From JBFMHP01 sp040752855 (GTDB lineage: Bacteria > Pseudomonadota > Gammaproteobacteria > RBG-16-57-12), in contig JBFMHP010000039.1 in NCBI GenBank assembly GCA_040752855.1, positions 1-64,000 on the forward strand: 64,000 bases of DNA, read 5' to 3'. Shown piece by piece: positions 23,737-32,227 of this stretch; positions within the stretch are counted from its first letter, which is position 1, and each line of letters begins with the position of its first letter. The translations under genes were made by a program, and so were the position numbers. The notes under the pieces were generated by a model. The model did no database searches and was not told the origin of the DNA. It saw nothing but the letters and a program-made list of their open reading frames with translations.

Positions 23737-25126
23737 CGATATCGAACACCTCGCCGACTTCTTCTCCCAGCGCGTTGATCCGCTCTTTTTCCGCCTGGAC
23801 AAACGCAGCAAGGCCGCCGGCCGGCAGCAATGCAAGCTTGCTGATGCGGTAACGCGCCAGGCGGATCTTCGCCCAAGGAATCAGCAGGCCCAGACTCAGG
23901 AAAATCGCCAGCGCATTGGAAAAATACAGCCAGACCAAGTCGCGCGCCCGCAGACGGCTGCGGAAGCGATGACCGGCCAATTCGGCGCTGTTGTACACCA
24001 GATTCTGGATGCGCGCCTTGATGTAGGCATACACAAACAGATAGAACACCAGCCCCGCAATAAACACCACCGACACCGCCCCCACCGCTAGCCAGACCCA
24101 CGGCGCGTACTGCACCTCGAGATCCGCCTCGCCGGCGGGCGGCTCACCTGCATCGATCGCATCCTGCTCGGTGACCTCCGCTTGCGCAGCCTCCTCGCCC
24201 AGCGTGCCCTCTTGCGAATACTCCGCGGCAGCACCGGACTGCTCCGCTTCATACTGATACTGCGAAGACGCTGGGTCTTCATTTGCCAGCGCCTCATCCG
24301 ACGCGATCGGCTGGCCATCCTCGCTCATGGATTGCGAATCTTCGGTTACGCCGTATGCATCCTCCTCCCCGCTCGGGATATCCTGACCGGCGCCGTATGC
24401 CTGATCCTCCATTGGCTGCTCTTGCGCCATGGCCTGCTCGATCTCCTGCGCGGCACGCGCGTTCTCCATATATTGCTGATAGGCCGGGTACATCGCGGCC
24501 AGCAGCAACAGCACAAACGGCAGCAGCATCAGGCTGAGTTTGAAAAAGATCCGGTAGAAGTCCTTGAAGCTGGCGGTAAAGTGAAACGGTGTGGTGCCAT
24601 AGCCGCTGTGATTGACCAGAAAGCGGTTCATCGCAAAGACGTAATAGGGGTAGATCAATCCCAGCGTCAGGGGCAACAGCAAGGTCAGCCCGATGAACAC
24701 CTTCGCCGCCTCGCCATAGCTCGCATTAAAGGTGAACCGGATGTTGCGGTGGGCGCTGTTGCGCGCGCGAAACGCCATGGCGCGGATCACGATCCAGGGC
24801 AAGGCAACCAAAAGCACGGCCAGAAAAATGATGGCCGTCCACGGTATGACATTGGTGATCACGCTGTACAAGATCAGCGCCACCACCGCGATCGCCCACC
24901 CCTTGAGGATGGTGAGCGGCAGGGCCAGATAGGCAAATGGCACATCCTCCAGCAAGGTATTGCCGTAGAAGTAACGATTGGTGCGCACCTTGGCCCAGGC
25001 CGAATAGATGCCCAGCGTGAGGATCATCAGCAGGATGTTCACGATCCAGATGCCAAAGTATTCGCTGGCGGTGCCGCGAAACTCGAACGGGATCTCTTGG
25101 GAGACAGCAGGGGCTTCCTGGCTCAT
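23723..25126 (-). CDS. DUF898 (YjgN-like) membrane protein
   Basis: 467 residues. The YjgN/DUF898 pattern appears twice. The first half begins FEFRGTASEYFGIWIVNILL and TLGIYSAWAKVRTNRYFYGN. The second half has FRSRLRARDLVWLYFSNALA and LIPWAKIRLARYRISKLALL. Between them is a long acidic Gln/Glu/Ser-rich insert (about residues 225-330) that is unusually low in hydrophobics and probably a soluble loop. About eight membrane segments in all. Role unknown. Overlaps the downstream M48 peptidase by 14 bases, so they are translationally coupled. Confidence 0.88.
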   Translation of the reverse strand: MSQEAPAVSQEIPFEFRGTASEYFGIWIVNILLMILTLGIYSAWAKVRTNRYFYGNTLLEDVPFAYLALPLTILKGWAIAVVALILYSVITNVIPWTAIIFLAVLLVALPWIVIRAMAFRARNSAHRNIRFTFNASYGEAAKVFIGLTLLLPLTLGLIYPYYVFAMNRFLVNHSGYGTTPFHFTASFKDFYRIFFKLSLMLLPFVLLLLAAMYPAYQQYMENARAAQEIEQAMAQEQPMEDQAYGAGQDIPSGEEDAYGVTEDSQSMSEDGQPIASDEALANEDPASSQYQYEAEQSGAAAEYSQEGTLGEEAAQAEVTEQDAIDAGEPPAGEADLEVQYAPWVWLAVGAVSVVFIAGLVFYLFVYAYIKARIQNLVYNSAELAGHRFRSRLRARDLVWLYFSNALAIFLSLGLLIPWAKIRLARYRISKLALLPAGGLAAFVQAEKERINALGEEVGEVFDIDVGV

Positions 25127-25231
25127 TTTGGTTCCTTTTTGCTCGTTATTGATTCCACAGGTATTTGCGCCGGGCGCTGAGGAAGCATAAACATCCCCCT
25201 CAACGAAATCCAGCGCGCAAGCGCGGCTCGC

Positions 25232-25459
25232 TCACATGAAATCCGCGCCCATCGTGCCGCTCAAACGCAGCACGACATAAATCAACGTTGCGCCGATGGC
25301 CACCACGCCCACGATGCGCATCAACGTTCGCAGCCAAATGAATCCCTTCGGGATGGGGTGGCCGCGAAATATCCTCGCCTGCGTCTTGGGATAGAAGTGG
25401 ATGAAATAAATACCCAGCGCAAGATTGATCGCCACCGCGATCCACTCCGTCAGTTGCAT
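25232..25459 (-). CDS. Small two-helix membrane protein
   Basis: 75 residues with membrane segments at about 5-23 (EWIAVAINLALGIYFIHF) and 46-66 (IVGVVAIGATLIYVVLRLSG), joined by a basic loop (PKTQARIFRGHPIPKG). No family recognised. It sits alone on the minus strand between the DUF898 gene and the terminator of the DUF1631-like gene. The frame is intact, and hydrophobic pattern and length support a real gene. Confidence 0.55.
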   Translation of the reverse strand: MQLTEWIAVAINLALGIYFIHFYPKTQARIFRGHPIPKGFIWLRTLMRIVGVVAIGATLIYVVLRLSGTMGADFM

Positions 25460-25554
25460 GAAAAGCCCCCTCGTATCCGGTTCGGGCCTATCGTTTCATG
25501 GTCTGGCTGTGGAGCACAAGATTCGCGGCGTTTCCTGCGCCGTCCGCCGTCGGC

Positions 25555-25597
25555 AAAAAAATCGAGGAAAGCGAGCCTTGATTGTCCGCTTTCCTCG
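25555..25597 (-). terminator. Rho-independent terminator for the DUF1631-like genes
   Basis: 11-bp stem CGAGGAAAGCG / CGCTTTCCTCG (25563-25573 and 25587-25597), followed on the minus strand by ATTTTTTT. It lies 40 bases after the stop of the gene ending at 25636. Confidence 0.85.
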
Positions 25598-25635
25598 TCC
25601 CGGATGAGCCAGGAAGGAGCCGATTGGTGCGGCGG

Positions 25636-26451
25636 CTATTTGTCGCCTTCGTCCATCTTGCGGGTCTTGAATTCGGCAACCGTCTTCGCGCCGCTGACGG
25701 ACTTCGTTTCCGCCTTTCTGGCAACGGGGGCGACGGTCTCGCCGACAAACACCCATTCATTGGTCGCGGCGCGATAGACCCAGCCGGTCGCCTCGTCCGC
25801 CTCGCCGCGCGCTGCCTTGGCCTTGCTTGCGGTTTCTTCAGTCGAGGCGATGTTCAGCATCTCGATCTGGCAGTAGGGGCCGGCCACCACAGCGTCGTTG
25901 GGGCGCGCCTGCGGCTTTGCGGCGGGTTTCTCCGCCACCGGACGCGCCGCCACCGGCGCCGGTTTTGCCGCGGCCGGTTTTTTCTCGAAGATGTTTTCGC
26001 CGCGCAGGGATTCCATGTGATAGTTGCGCAGGGCCGCCATCAGGCTGTCGACGGTATCCTTGTTAGTGATCACCGTGCTCAGGCCCTGGCGCAGCACCTT
26101 GACCAGCAGCGGCAGCATCTCGGCCATTTGCTTGCGCTCCACCGCGGTGGTCTTGGGCGCGAGGCTCCACAGCAGCTCCTCGGTGATCTCCAGCGCCAAC
26201 TGCCAGCGCATGCCACCGCTGCCTTCCTCGAGATAGATATCGAGCAGCACCTCTTTCCAGGCGTGATTGAGCAGGATGTTGATCTCCGTCGGCAGCGTCT
26301 GTCCGGCGATGCGCAGCTTGAGCTCGCGCTCGACGACCTTTTTGCCCGCATCGACGTCACGGTGTCTGTCATTCACGCCGTTATCCAACCCCGGGGCTCC
26401 GCGCAGGGCGCTGATTCCCGCTTTTCCGGCAAACATTTCATTCATCGACAT
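25636..26451 (-). CDS. DUF1631-like protein, part 2 (middle-domain type)
   Basis: 271 residues. GAGGA lies seven bases before the ATG at 26451. The central part resembles the mid/C-terminal region of DUF1631 proteins: LLNHAWKEVLLDIYLEEGSG, then LALEITEELLWSLAPKTTAV and MLPLLVKVLRQGLS. After a Lys/Pro/Ala linker (about 160-185) comes a short domain YCQIEMLNIASTEE…GWVYRAATNEWVFVGE, rich in beta strands. DUF1631 proteins are usually about 700-800 residues. The neighbouring upstream gene (26576-27493) carries the rest, so the two may form a split version. Function unknown. Confidence 0.65.
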   Translation of the reverse strand: MSMNEMFAGKAGISALRGAPGLDNGVNDRHRDVDAGKKVVERELKLRIAGQTLPTEINILLNHAWKEVLLDIYLEEGSGGMRWQLALEITEELLWSLAPKTTAVERKQMAEMLPLLVKVLRQGLSTVITNKDTVDSLMAALRNYHMESLRGENIFEKKPAAAKPAPVAARPVAEKPAAKPQARPNDAVVAGPYCQIEMLNIASTEETASKAKAARGEADEATGWVYRAATNEWVFVGETVAPVARKAETKSVSGAKTVAEFKTRKMDEGDK

Positions 26452-26575
26452 AACAGTTCCTCACTTCGCATTGCCAAAAACCACAGGCAAACTCTCTTAA
26501 TTGTTTACGGCCGCACTGCCGCAGTTTGCAGGTGGAGATGCTGGAATCGTGAGCAATATCACAATAAAAATGACG

Positions 26576-27493
26576 TTATTGGTCCCGCAACTGCCCCAGC
26601 AGGGCACTGCGGCTGACGCAGATCACCCGCCCGTCCTCGTCGAGCGCGAACAGAAAGACCGCGCCGTCGGCGCTTTTCCAGAGCAATCGCGCCTTCCGCT
26701 CGGCCTGCGCCTCCCGCCAGCGCACCGGGACGCCGGCCCGCACGCCGGCGAGCAGCCGTTCTTCGGCCAGGGCGCGATCACGGTTTACCGGATCGTCCTT
26801 TGCCGGACAGGTGGGCGGCGCGACGTGGGACGTCTGGGCAAGCACCCCCTCGCGCGCCAGGTATTCGTAGATCTCGAGATAGACCAGGGCCATGGCGTCG
26901 AGCAGGAGGTGCTCGAAGCATTGGTAGGCCTGCTGCTTGATGTCGATATCGGCCCGCAGTCCGGCCATGACGTAATTGAAGGTCTGGCAGACGTTACGCG
27001 GCGACACGGGCAGGGTTTCGGGGGTCAGATGCGTGCCGATCAGGAGCCGGTACTGCGACAGCAGGTTCGCCAGCAGCCGCTCGTATTGCTCGTCGGCCTT
27101 TTCGATCAGCTCGTCGGTCAGTTGCGCCTCAAGTTCTTCATCCCAGTCGCCGCGGCAGGCCGCCACCGCGCCCGCCTTCTCGCCCAGGCGATACCACCCC
27201 TCGGGCTTGAGTCCGCGGTAGTAGTGCTTGAATAGTTGCAGGGAAAAGCTCTGTTCCAGCGCCTCGCGCTTGGCGGCCAGATCGCGCATGGCGTCGAGGT
27301 AGAGCATCTTGCTACTGCCGCTGCGGGTATGGGTCAGCTCTTTACCGAGCGTCTCCCGATAGGCATCGAGGACCGTGCTAAACCAAGCGGTGATGCGCTG
27401 CGCCATGATTCTTTGGCAATGCATCAAGAGGTATTTTTTTTTCAGATCATCCAGGGCCTGGTAAGCCCCGCCGGCGCGGCCGTGTGCACACAT
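26576..27493 (-). CDS. DUF1631-like protein, part 1 (N-terminal type)
   Basis: 305 residues from the ATG at 27493, supported by AGGA five bases upstream. The N-terminal half is helical (KREALEQSFSLQLFKHYYRG). The centre matches the DUF1631 helical block (PVSPRNVCQTFNYVMAGLRA then HLLLDAMALVYLEIYEYLA and a following GVL). The C-terminal piece, WREAQAERKARLLWKSADGA followed by VFLFALDEDGRVI, resembles the PilZ-like end of full-length DUF1631 proteins. So the N- and C-terminal modules are here and the middle is on the next gene (25636-26451), 124 bases downstream. No catalytic residues are recognisable. Confidence 0.65.
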   Translation of the reverse strand: MCAHGRAGGAYQALDDLKKKYLLMHCQRIMAQRITAWFSTVLDAYRETLGKELTHTRSGSSKMLYLDAMRDLAAKREALEQSFSLQLFKHYYRGLKPEGWYRLGEKAGAVAACRGDWDEELEAQLTDELIEKADEQYERLLANLLSQYRLLIGTHLTPETLPVSPRNVCQTFNYVMAGLRADIDIKQQAYQCFEHLLLDAMALVYLEIYEYLAREGVLAQTSHVAPPTCPAKDDPVNRDRALAEERLLAGVRAGVPVRWREAQAERKARLLWKSADGAVFLFALDEDGRVICVSRSALLGQLRDQ

Positions 27494-27644
27494 GACAGTC
27501 CTGCCCCTCCTGTGTTCTGCACGCCTTGGGCGCCAGCCCAAGGCATATTTCACTACTTCAAAAGGGGTATCGTGAGGATCAAAAACGAGTGAAGCGGCGA
27601 ATGGCCGGAGTGTGAGCTAGTTCACATAATTTGTTTGCTGTATT

Positions 27645-29033
27645 TCAAAGCGCCACGACCTGCCCGGGCCGGGCGATCTCGGCGGCGGTCGCCCCCGCCG
27701 CCTCCAGGGCGGTCTTGAGCCCTTGCAGCGCCTCAGACTCTCCATGCACCAGCAACACCGGCGGCCGCCCCTTGAAGTTCTTATACCAGCCCAGCAGGCC
27801 GGCGCGGTCGGCATGCGCGGAGAGCCCGCCGACGGTGTGGATCGTGGCGGAGACCTTGATCGGCTCGCCCCAGAGCTGGACCTCGTCGGCCCCATCGACC
27901 AGGGCCCGGCCCAGTGTGCCGCGCGCCTGGAAGCCGACGATGATCACCTGGCAGTCCCGGCGCCAGAGGTTGTGCTTTAAATGGTGGCGGATGCGCCCAC
28001 CGGTGCACATGCCGCTGCCGGCGATGATGATCGCCCCGTCGGTGATGCGATTGATCGCCATGGAATCCTCGGCGCGGCGGCTCAGGTGTAGATTCGGCAG
28101 ATGGAACGGGTTGCCGCGCTCACGGCGTTCGGTCGCGGCCTCCCGGTCGTAGAGATCCGGGTGTTTGGCATAGACCTCGGTGGCCTCGATGGCCATCGGG
28201 CTGTCGAGGAAGATCTCCCAGCGGTCCACCCCCCAGGCCTCGGCGTTCTTGCCGAAGACGTACAGCAGTTCCTGGCTGCGGCCGACGGCGAAGGCCGGGA
28301 TAATGATGTTGCCGCGGCCGCGGCGGCTGTCGCGGATGATGTCCGCGAGCTCCGCCCAGGTGGCCTCCCAGCTGCGGTGCAGGCGGTCACCGTAGGTGCT
28401 CTCCATCACCACCAGATCGGCCTCGTCGATCCGGGCCGGGTCTTTCAATATCGGCGCGCCGTGATGCCCCAGGTCGCCGCTGAAAACAAGCTTGCGCCGC
28501 ACGTCCCCTTCCTGCGCCCAGAGTTCCACGATCGCCGAACCGAGGATGTGGCCGGCGTCGTTGAGGCGGATCGAAATCCCCGGCAGGATCTCTCGGGTTT
28601 CATCGTAGGGCAGCGGCTTGAAGCGCTGGAGCGCGGCGAGCGCATCGGCCATCGTGTAGAGCGGCTCGACCAGCGGCTGGTCGCGGCGGCGGCGCTTGCG
28701 GTTGTCCCATTCGGCGTCTTTTTCGTTGAGGTAGGCCGCGTCCTTCAACATGATGCGGCAGAGGTCGTAGCTGGCGGCATGGGTATAGATCGGGCCACGA
28801 AAACCGGCCTGGATCAGCAGGGGGATGCGCCCGGAGTGATCGAGATGGGCGTGCGTGAGGATCACCGCGTCGATCGTTTCCGGGTTGAACGCAAACGGCT
28901 CGCGGTTGCGCGCCTCGTCTTCCTCGCCGCCCTGGATCAAACCGCATTCGATCAACACGCGGTGCTCACCGCACTGGAGCAGGAAACACGAGCCGGTGAC
29001 TTCCTCCGCGGCCCCCAGAAATTTCAGCTTCAT
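27645..29033 (-). CDS. Beta-CASP metallo-beta-lactamase fold RNase
   Basis: 462 residues of the CPSF73/YsiH-like beta-CASP family. Metal motifs: VILTHAHLDHSGRIP (HxHxDH), GHILGSAIVEL, FSGDLGHHG. The beta-CASP insert holds the RNase motifs: VMESTYGDRLH, IPAFAVGRSQELL, IIAGSGMCTGGRIRHHLK, and the C-terminal GLSAHADRAGLL with VHGESEALQ. Start at 29033 is after GGGGAG; a GTG just before is an alternative. Members cleave RNA endo- or exonucleolytically. Cytosolic. Divergent from nhaA with about 115 bases between starts. Confidence 0.92.
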   Translation of the reverse strand: MKLKFLGAAEEVTGSCFLLQCGEHRVLIECGLIQGGEEDEARNREPFAFNPETIDAVILTHAHLDHSGRIPLLIQAGFRGPIYTHAASYDLCRIMLKDAAYLNEKDAEWDNRKRRRRDQPLVEPLYTMADALAALQRFKPLPYDETREILPGISIRLNDAGHILGSAIVELWAQEGDVRRKLVFSGDLGHHGAPILKDPARIDEADLVVMESTYGDRLHRSWEATWAELADIIRDSRRGRGNIIIPAFAVGRSQELLYVFGKNAEAWGVDRWEIFLDSPMAIEATEVYAKHPDLYDREAATERRERGNPFHLPNLHLSRRAEDSMAINRITDGAIIIAGSGMCTGGRIRHHLKHNLWRRDCQVIIVGFQARGTLGRALVDGADEVQLWGEPIKVSATIHTVGGLSAHADRAGLLGWYKNFKGRPPVLLVHGESEALQGLKTALEAAGATAAEIARPGQVVAL

Positions 29034-29149
29034 CACGGCTCCCCTCGTACGTTCGATAAACCAAGTTTGAGACGGCGCCCGCGCAAATACAAGGTCACGG
29101 TTCGATCGTGTTAAACTGCCCGCGGATACGACATCGACAGAGGTTAGTC

Positions 29150-30532
29150 ATGCATACACCGCAACAGGACCCCGCGCGCATCCACGCACCTTGGGAAAAG
29201 GCCTTCACCAAGATCGTCACGCCCTTCGAGGAGTTCATCCATCACCAGTCCGCCAGCGGCCTGTTGTTGATGGCCTGCGCCTTGGTGGCGCTGCTGCTGG
29301 CCAATTCCTTTCTGGCGCAGGCCTACGCGCACGTGCTGCACCTGCCGCTCGGCCTGAACATCGGCGGCTGGGAACTGGAGAAGCCCCTGCACCACTGGAT
29401 CAACGACGGCCTGATGGCCTTGTTCTTCTTCGTGGTGGGACTGGAGATCAAACGCGAGATCCTGGTCGGCGAACTCTCCGATCCGCGCCAGGCGGCGTTG
29501 CCGATCGTCGCCGCCATCGGCGGGATGGTCGTGCCGGCGCTGCTCTTCACTGTGTTCAATCTGGGCGGCGACGGCATCGCCGGCTGGGGCATCCCCATGG
29601 CCACCGACATCGCCTTTGCCGTCGGCGTATTGGTGCTGCTCGGCACACGCGTGCCCAAAAGCCTGATCACCTTCCTGGTGGCGCTGGCCATCGTCGATGA
29701 CTTGGGCGCGGTCGTCGTCATCGCCCTGTTCTACACGGAAGAACTCCAGCTCAGCGCGCTGGGCATCGCCGGCCTGCTCTGGCTGGTGCTCATCGCCTTC
29801 AACCTGTTCGGCATCCGCCGGGCCTTGCCATATTTCATCGTCGGCAGCCTGCTCTGGCTGGCCATGCTCAAGTCCGGCGTGCACGCCACGCTGGCCGGGG
29901 TGATCACGGCGCTGACCATCCCCGCGCGGCCGCAGTACGACTCCGAACGCTTCACCCATCACGCCCGCGCCCTGCTCGACAAGTTTGACGCCGCCCATGC
30001 ACCGGGCCAGAGCATCATGAAAAACGATACGCAGAAATCCCTGCTGCAGGCGCTCGAAAACGGCGTGCACGGCGTGACCACCCCGTTGCAGCGCCTGGAG
30101 CACAATCTGCACCTGCCGGTCGCCTTTTTGATCATCCCGATCTTCGCGCTGGCCAACGCCGGCGTTCCGCTGCACTTCAGCGACCTCGGCACCACGCTCG
30201 GCCACCCCGTCACCCTCGGCGTGATCGCCGGCCTGGTGCTCGGCAAGGTGACCGGCATCGCCGGGGCCTCCTGGCTGGCGCTTAAGCTGGGGATTGGCAT
30301 GCTGCCGCGCGGCACCACCATGGCGCAGATCGTCGGCGTGGGCCTGCTCGGCGGCATCGGCTTTACCATGTCGATCTTCATCGCCGAACTGGCCTACGCC
30401 CACCAACCGGAGTACCTCGTGATGGCCAAAACCGGTATCCTATTCGCCTCCGCGATCGCGGGCATCGCCGGCTATCTCTGGCTGCTCGCCCACACCCAAC
30501 CCCGTTCCAAGGAAACTACCCATGAGCAATGA
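29150..30532 (+). CDS. nhaA: Na+/H+ antiporter NhaA
   Basis: 460 residues with twelve membrane helices expected. Diagnostic stretches: ATDIAFAVGVL, then AIVDDLGAVVVIALFY carrying the paired Asp of the ion site, and GLEIKREILVGELSDPRQA near the N-terminus. A hydrophilic loop interrupts the C-terminal half (SERFTHHARALLDKFDAA). It ejects sodium in exchange for protons and sets pH and salt tolerance. ATG at 29150 with AGAGG nine bases upstream. The last 11 bases overlap the next gene. Confidence 0.96.
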   Translation: MHTPQQDPARIHAPWEKAFTKIVTPFEEFIHHQSASGLLLMACALVALLLANSFLAQAYAHVLHLPLGLNIGGWELEKPLHHWINDGLMALFFFVVGLEIKREILVGELSDPRQAALPIVAAIGGMVVPALLFTVFNLGGDGIAGWGIPMATDIAFAVGVLVLLGTRVPKSLITFLVALAIVDDLGAVVVIALFYTEELQLSALGIAGLLWLVLIAFNLFGIRRALPYFIVGSLLWLAMLKSGVHATLAGVITALTIPARPQYDSERFTHHARALLDKFDAAHAPGQSIMKNDTQKSLLQALENGVHGVTTPLQRLEHNLHLPVAFLIIPIFALANAGVPLHFSDLGTTLGHPVTLGVIAGLVLGKVTGIAGASWLALKLGIGMLPRGTTMAQIVGVGLLGGIGFTMSIFIAELAYAHQPEYLVMAKTGILFASAIAGIAGYLWLLAHTQPRSKETTHEQ

Positions 30533-30827
30533 AGACCTCTACGTCGGCATCGACCAAGACCGGTGCGGCGGCATGACCCCCACCGGCACGATCATCAAGG
30601 ACGCCTGGCTGTTCGACCTCATCCCCGAGAACGAGACCTGCGCCGGCTGGAGTAAAAAACGTATATTGGACCTCTACGACAGGGTCTATGCCGCGTGGGA
30701 GCCCTACGGCCACATGGTCAGCAACCTGCCGCCGGAGCTGCGCGCCAAGCACACCGCCATCCACGAAGCGGCGATCAAGCGCGCGCGTGAATTGGGGTGG
30801 AATCCCGAGCTGGGGGAGGATGACTGA
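30522..30827 (+). CDS. Small conserved hypothetical protein overlapping nhaA
   Basis: 101 residues, acidic and soluble, with no signal peptide. Notable stretches are GIDQDRCGGMTPTGTIIKDA, a DLIPENETCAGW segment with a second Cys, and a helical C-terminus (RAKHTAIHEAAIKRARELGW). It overlaps nhaA by 11 bases on the same strand, with GGAAACT before its ATG, so the two are almost certainly one transcript and translationally coupled. Function unknown; the coupling suggests an accessory or regulatory role for the antiporter, which is inference. Confidence 0.75.
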   Translation: MSNEDLYVGIDQDRCGGMTPTGTIIKDAWLFDLIPENETCAGWSKKRILDLYDRVYAAWEPYGHMVSNLPPELRAKHTAIHEAAIKRARELGWNPELGEDD

Positions 30828-30845
30828 TCCGCGCCGTGCAAGTGT

Positions 30846-30894
30846 TGCCGGCACGAGATGCCGGGAACGGCTGCGCCTTATCCCGGCCTACGCA
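30846..30894. repeat. REP-like palindromic sequence
   Basis: GCCGGCACGAGATGCCGGGA followed by ACGGCTGCGCCTTATCCCGGCCTACG. The second part resembles enterobacterial REP units (GCCTTATCCGGCCTAC form). It lies between two convergent genes. Confidence 0.5.
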
Positions 30895-32130
30895 CTAGCT
30901 TGAAAGCTTCTCGAAGATCCTGAATCCCGCGACATAGGTTCCGATCCCGCCGCCCACGCTGCTCAAGATAAACACCAGCAGGATGCGCGTGACACGATTG
31001 CGCAGCCAGCCCTTCAGGGTGGTGGCATCCCGCCGCACCTGGCTGAAGTCGGCCACCTTGGGCCGGCGCAGCCAGGTCTCGACCACGGCGGTGACCATGC
31101 CGACGCCAATGGCCGGATTGAGCGTAGTGAGCGGGGCGGCGAAAAACGCCGAGAGGATCGTGAGCGGATGGGCCAGCGCAATCAGCGTCCCGAGCGCCGC
31201 GCATCCGCCGGTAATCACCACCCAGTCGAGCACCAGCGCCCAGCCCAGCTCGGTATCGCGGCTGAAGCCGATGGCAAACCCGATCAGTACCAAGCCCACG
31301 ATCAACCAGGGGATGAGCTTGGGCCAGGGACTGGGCGGCGGCAGCCGGTCGAGCTCCGCCAACTCCGCGGCGGGGTCGCGATCAGACTCGTTGAGATACT
31401 TCGCCGTACCCTTGAGATGTCCGGCGCCCAGCACCGCCAGCACATGGCGGTACGGCGTTTTCATGGTCTCCTCGCGCAGCCGCGCGGCCATGTAGCGGTC
31501 ACGCTCATCGATCAGCGGCTGATAGAGTTCCCGCGCCTGCTCCGCGAACTGGTTGAAACTCGATTCCAGGATGTCGCCTTCCTTGAGCCGCTCAATCTCG
31601 GCTTCATCGATCTTTTCGCGGCTGAACACGCTCAGCAGCAGCCCCGAAAAAATCTCCATCCGCCGCCACCAGGGCACATTCGCGTAGACCCGCTTGAACG
31701 TGGTGCCGATCTCACGATCGATCAGCAGCACCGGCAGATTCGCCGCCTGCCCGCCCTGGATGGCCGCGCGCATCTCGGCGCCCGGCTCGATGCCGAACTG
31801 ATCGGCCAGCCGCTGCTGATAGGCCCCCAGCGCCAGCGAGGCGGCCACCATGGTCGCCTTGCCCTCGCGGATGACCTGAAACAGATCCATGCGCGCCAGG
31901 GCCTCGGGGTTGACGATGGCATTGTGCCGCGAGGGACAGAGCTCCACGGCCACTGCATCGTACTCGCCGCTCTCCAGCAGCGCCTTGACCTGCTCGGCGC
32001 TGGCGCGCGAGACATGCGCGGTGCCGAGCAGGGTGATCTTGCCGCCGTTGACCTCCAGCGTGACTACCGGCCCTTGCGTGGCGTGCGTCGCGGCCGCCGG
32101 CGTGGAATGTTCGGAATGTTCGGATGCCAT
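30895..32130 (-). CDS. TraB/PrgY family membrane protein
   Basis: 411 residues. The N-terminal TraB domain starts ITLLGTAHVSRASAEQVKAL and has AVELCPSRHNAI, VLLIDREIGTTFKR, and AVLGAGHLKGTAKYL near residue 240, all hallmarks of the TraB/PrgY/GumN fold. The C-terminal part has about four or five membrane helices (IPWLIVGLVLIGFAIGF, WVVITGGCAALGTLIALAH, TLNPAIGVGMVTAVVET, GWLRNRVTRILLVFILSS). The family was named from enterococcal pheromone shutdown, and a catalytic metalloprotease-like role has been proposed. Role here unknown. Confidence 0.88.
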   Translation of the reverse strand: MASEHSEHSTPAAATHATQGPVVTLEVNGGKITLLGTAHVSRASAEQVKALLESGEYDAVAVELCPSRHNAIVNPEALARMDLFQVIREGKATMVAASLALGAYQQRLADQFGIEPGAEMRAAIQGGQAANLPVLLIDREIGTTFKRVYANVPWWRRMEIFSGLLLSVFSREKIDEAEIERLKEGDILESSFNQFAEQARELYQPLIDERDRYMAARLREETMKTPYRHVLAVLGAGHLKGTAKYLNESDRDPAAELAELDRLPPPSPWPKLIPWLIVGLVLIGFAIGFSRDTELGWALVLDWVVITGGCAALGTLIALAHPLTILSAFFAAPLTTLNPAIGVGMVTAVVETWLRRPKVADFSQVRRDATTLKGWLRNRVTRILLVFILSSVGGGIGTYVAGFRIFEKLSS

Positions 32131-32227
32131 TGGGATTACATGCGCCTGAAATCAAACAGCCGCCACTATAACAAGGATGGACCGGCGGCGCATTGACGCG
32201 GCGCACACCCTATCGGCCTCGCGTCAT

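Noticed and set aside
29144..30406. 420-codon minus-strand frame
   Set aside because: Antisense of nhaA; Gln/His/Asp-rich shadow of hydrophobic codons.
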